From JBGAPI01 sp044221335 (GTDB lineage Bacteria; Pseudomonadota; Gammaproteobacteria; Xanthomonadales; Ahniellaceae): DNA of 37,206 nt. The notes below the pieces were generated by a model that was not told where the DNA came from, made no database searches, and saw only the letters and a list, made by a program, of their open reading frames with translations. Position numbers and translations under genes: made by a program. Within the stretch, counting starts at the first letter, position 1, and the number at the start of each line of letters is the position of its first letter. Location of the stretch: assembly GCA_044221335.1 (NCBI GenBank), contig JBGAPI010000053.1, positions 1 through 37,206 on the forward strand, written 5' to 3'. Below are positions 35,396 to 37,206 of this stretch, piece after piece.

Positions 35396-36154
35396 TCACT
35401 CCAATCCGATATAGCGCACGTTCATTCCGTGCCCTCGCCAGAGTGGCACGGGTGCCTCCTTGCTAGAACCAAACGGCTGGCTCGCGCTAACGAACGCTAC
35501 CGACGCGAAATGCCCAGTGGAGCTCAATCGGGCGCAGCCATCTGCGATTTCTCGCCAGTTGGTCGGGCGATCAGCTCTGTTGGAAGGGAACGTGGCCGAT
35601 CTCACGACGACCCATTCTGGTCGCTTGGTCTTGCCAACGAACCAGATTGACGGATCGACCGTGGGATTGCTCTGCCAGGACATCAACTTGACGCCTTCCA
35701 GCTTCAGCTGGTCACGAACAATCTGAACGGCCATGTCATGCAGCTCCCATGGCGTCATCTCAATCTTCTCGTCGCTGACCAGCGCCACCGGGTCGACAGA
35801 TGCTCCTGTCTCTGCGTCAATCAAACCCCAACCGGGCCCGTCCACTACCCACGTGCCACCGGCGACCATCCTTCTCATCGGGAGAATGCATGCGTGGCCA
35901 TTGCCGTTCTTGGATGCCGAGAGCAGCCCGCGCTTGCTTCCGGGCCCCAGGACCCGACCATCGACGTCCTCGATGCGGATGAAGAACAGCTGGTTCCCGA
36001 GGCGAAAAGATAGATGCTCCAGGAATGGCGGATACGGATGGGCACGAAGCCAGGACTGAATTCCGCCATCGACTTGCCGGTTCAGGTGGTTGCCAGCGGC
36101 TTTCCAGCAAGCGGCAAACTCTTCCGACACTTCGTGCATCTCAATTTGATGCAT
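35396..36154 (-). CDS. Hypothetical protein (252 aa)
   Basis: This soluble protein is rich in Trp, Ile and Val (IQSWLRAHPYPPFLEHLSFR, GNQLFFIRIEDVDGRVLGPG, PSIWFVGKTKRPEWVVVRSA). The alternating pattern suggests a two-domain alpha/beta fold. There is no signal peptide or membrane segment, and I do not recognise the family. ATG at 36154 is taken; a TTG two codons upstream is possible. The stretch RRMVAGGTWVVDGPGWGLIDAETG reads like a scaffolded beta region. It lies in a run of same-strand hypothetical genes upstream of the defence operon; a link to defence is only positional. Confidence 0.7.
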   Translation of the reverse strand: MHQIEMHEVSEEFAACWKAAGNHLNRQVDGGIQSWLRAHPYPPFLEHLSFRLGNQLFFIRIEDVDGRVLGPGSKRGLLSASKNGNGHACILPMRRMVAGGTWVVDGPGWGLIDAETGASVDPVALVSDEKIEMTPWELHDMAVQIVRDQLKLEGVKLMSWQSNPTVDPSIWFVGKTKRPEWVVVRSATFPSNRADRPTNWREIADGCARLSSTGHFASVAFVSASQPFGSSKEAPVPLWRGHGMNVRYIGLE

Positions 36155-36186
36155 GTCCAATCCGTCCTATTTCGTCACGACTACTG

Positions 36187-36396
36187 CTACAGACCCATTC
36201 CGCTTGGCGATGCACTCAATTCAAGCCTCGCCACATCGATGCCATCGAGCATTGGCCCGTCGATAGCATCACGATCTCCCATGTCGCCGGTCCACCCGAC
36301 TCCGCCGTCGTCATAGGACATCTCGAGCTGGCCGGCGCCATCAAAGGCCCACTTCCCTTTGTATCGTTTTCCTCGTAGCGACGGAGTGGCGGGCCA
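36187..36396 (-). pseudogene. In-frame continuation after the stop of the zinc-ribbon-like gene
   Basis: Directly after the TGA at 36399-36397 the same frame stays open for 69 codons and reads as natural protein (YKGKWAFDGAGQLEMSYDDG, DGIDVARLELSASPSGMG). There is no start codon except an internal ATG that would leave 44 residues. It may be the lost C-terminus of a longer gene or a separate small gene. Confidence 0.35.
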
Positions 36397-36741
36397 TCAC
36401 GCGCCGCCTCCCGAAAATCGCACCAAGGCATCCTGCGCCTTGCTTGGTGATTCGACGTAGTACGTAACGTAGGCTGACGACATCCCCGGACCACACTCGT
36501 GATCGGAGTCGACTGAAGCGTCCGCCAGGCAATCGATCTCGCACAGCAGTTCATCGAACGGTTCTCCTTCGTCGAAATCGTCGCCTCCCGCTTCACACAT
36601 GCCTGACCAGCGATTGTTGAAGGCGTGCATCATCACTCCGTCTTCGGCGCTTCGAAACGTCTTGTCCACGTGCAGAAGGAGATGCGCGCACCTTCCCGAA
36701 CTCCCGCAAAAGGGACAACCTTGCGACTCGTCGTCGTCCAT
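36397..36741 (-). CDS. Small acidic hypothetical protein with N-terminal Cys motif
   Basis: The 114-residue acidic protein opens with MDDDESQGCPFCGSSGRCAHLLLH. The pattern C-P-F-C-x4-C-A-H could bind zinc like the restriction-alleviation or zinc-ribbon type of small proteins. The rest is Asp/Glu-rich (DDFDEGEPFDELLCEIDCLAD) and contains YVTYYVESPSKA. ATG at 36741 follows GGAGG by four bases; a GTG four codons upstream is an alternative. The family is not recognised with certainty. It is on the same strand as its neighbours and followed, in frame, by another open segment. Confidence 0.65.
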   Translation of the reverse strand: MDDDESQGCPFCGSSGRCAHLLLHVDKTFRSAEDGVMMHAFNNRWSGMCEAGGDDFDEGEPFDELLCEIDCLADASVDSDHECGPGMSSAYVTYYVESPSKAQDALVRFSGGGA

Positions 36742-36822
36742 GTCTCCTCCCACTGCTTGTCAACGTTCAGAGCGGGCGGCTGTTCGTCGCCAGCTTGATG
36801 ATTGGCCTTTCCGCGATTTGCT

Positions 36823-36930
36823 TCACTGCTCCCAGTTGAACCGTAGATCCTCGCGGCCGAAGTGCCCGTACGCCGCGGTCGGATAGTAGATTGGTCGGTT
36901 CAGATCCATGAGGTTGCGGAGAGGTTCAGG
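36823..36930 (-). pseudogene. metK: 3' relic of S-adenosylmethionine synthetase
   Basis: Reading minus from 36930 to the TGA at 36825-36823 gives LRNLMDLNRPIYYPTAAYG then HFGREDLRFNWEQ and stop. The last 30 residues match the C-terminus of MetK, including the invariant TAAYGHFGRE. The rest of the gene (about 350 codons) is absent: directly upstream lies the end of a membrane-protein gene in another frame. Only the 3' end was left behind, or was duplicated here by recombination. A functional metK must be elsewhere in the genome. Confidence 0.75.
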
Positions 36931-37206
36931 TGGCATCTCCCTCCCCACGCACCCCGAACACGACCAACCCGACGGCGATCAGCAGCGCGGTTGCCGCCGA
37001 GGCCCAGGCCACGAGCTGCAGCGACGCGGGCCAGTGGTCGAACGCGCCGGTTGCTCCGAATGCGCTGAGGCACAGGGCTGCCGCGCCATTGCTGACGATG
37101 CCCATCCAGATCGGTCCCATCGCACGCTGGCCTCGGAGTGCGCTGCGCAGTCCGAACGCGTAGCCCACGCAGAGCGCGAGGTAGGACCAGCCGAGAAGGC
37201 GGATGA
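36926..37206 (-). CDS. Membrane protein, 5' end beyond the window
   Basis: The frame is open to the right edge of the window, and its first visible residues (IRLLGWSYLALCVGYAFGLRS) already form a transmembrane helix, so the true start lies outside. Two further helices follow: PIWMGIVSNGAAALCLSAFG and LQLVAWASAATALLIAVGLVV. The C-terminus is FGVRGEGDAT. The family is not recognised. Its stop (36928-36926) overlaps the metK relic by a few bases. Confidence 0.7.
   Translation of the reverse strand, partial: IRLLGWSYLALCVGYAFGLRSALRGQRAMGPIWMGIVSNGAAALCLSAFGATGAFDHWPASLQLVAWASAATALLIAVGLVVFGVRGEGDAT

Overview
The window is high-GC (about 68-70% by eye, with G/C-rich third codon positions). It looks like a chromosomal segment of a gammaproteobacterium, most likely Xanthomonadales (Lysobacter/Dokdonella/Rhodanobacter type). 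The pointers are the aroK-aroB pair, a FabR-controlled desaturase operon, a secreted repeat protein ending in FADGFE, and dispersed palindromes of the GGAGCGGCGCAAGCCGC type. The taxonomic call is inference from recall; no database was consulted.

Left part, 1-23,140 (housekeeping and accessory). aroK and aroB (shikimate pathway) overlap on the minus strand. They are followed by a hypothetical gene, a Sel1/TPR-2OG-Fe(II) dioxygenase fusion, priA (replication restart) and a membrane-anchored strictosidine-synthase-like propeller. Next is a membrane-lipid unit: a 2Fe-2S/FAD reductase, an acyl desaturase and a hemolysin-III family membrane protein form one minus-strand operon, divergent from a FabR-like TetR repressor across a TATACA/TGTATA-rich control region. 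A secreted protein with 16 PD40-type repeats follows; it is split by an in-frame TAG between repeats 12 and 13. Convergent to it lie a secreted class-2-type lipase and a multi-pass membrane protein. A dithiol ArsR regulator (BigR/SqrR-like, Cys43/Cys109) diverges from a DUF2892 - membrane-fusion lipoprotein - RND pump operon with a clear TTGCAA-17-TATATT promoter. A small secreted protein and a tRNA-Arg(CCG) close this part.

Right part, 23,240-34,300 (candidate defence system). Five genes run on the minus strand: an SNF2-type helicase with C-terminal DUF3883, a DUF1156 adenine-type DNA methylase, a RecF/OLD-like AAA ATPase, a small PD-(D/E)XK nuclease-like protein and a DUF499 ATPase. The methylase, helicase and DUF499 components recall type-3 BREX (PglXI, BrxHII, BrxC/PglY). 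However, PglZ, BrxA and BrxF are not seen, and a translationally coupled ATPase-nuclease pair sits between methylase and DUF499. This is the best candidate here for a little-described system.

Far right, 34,300-37,206. Poorly conserved same-strand hypothetical genes, some apparently broken, lie upstream of the defence operon. A 3' relic of metK and the 3' part of a membrane-protein gene cut by the window edge complete the window. GC-rich two-hairpin repeats sit between genes in the left part, and four genes take their TAG stop codon from the edge of such an element.
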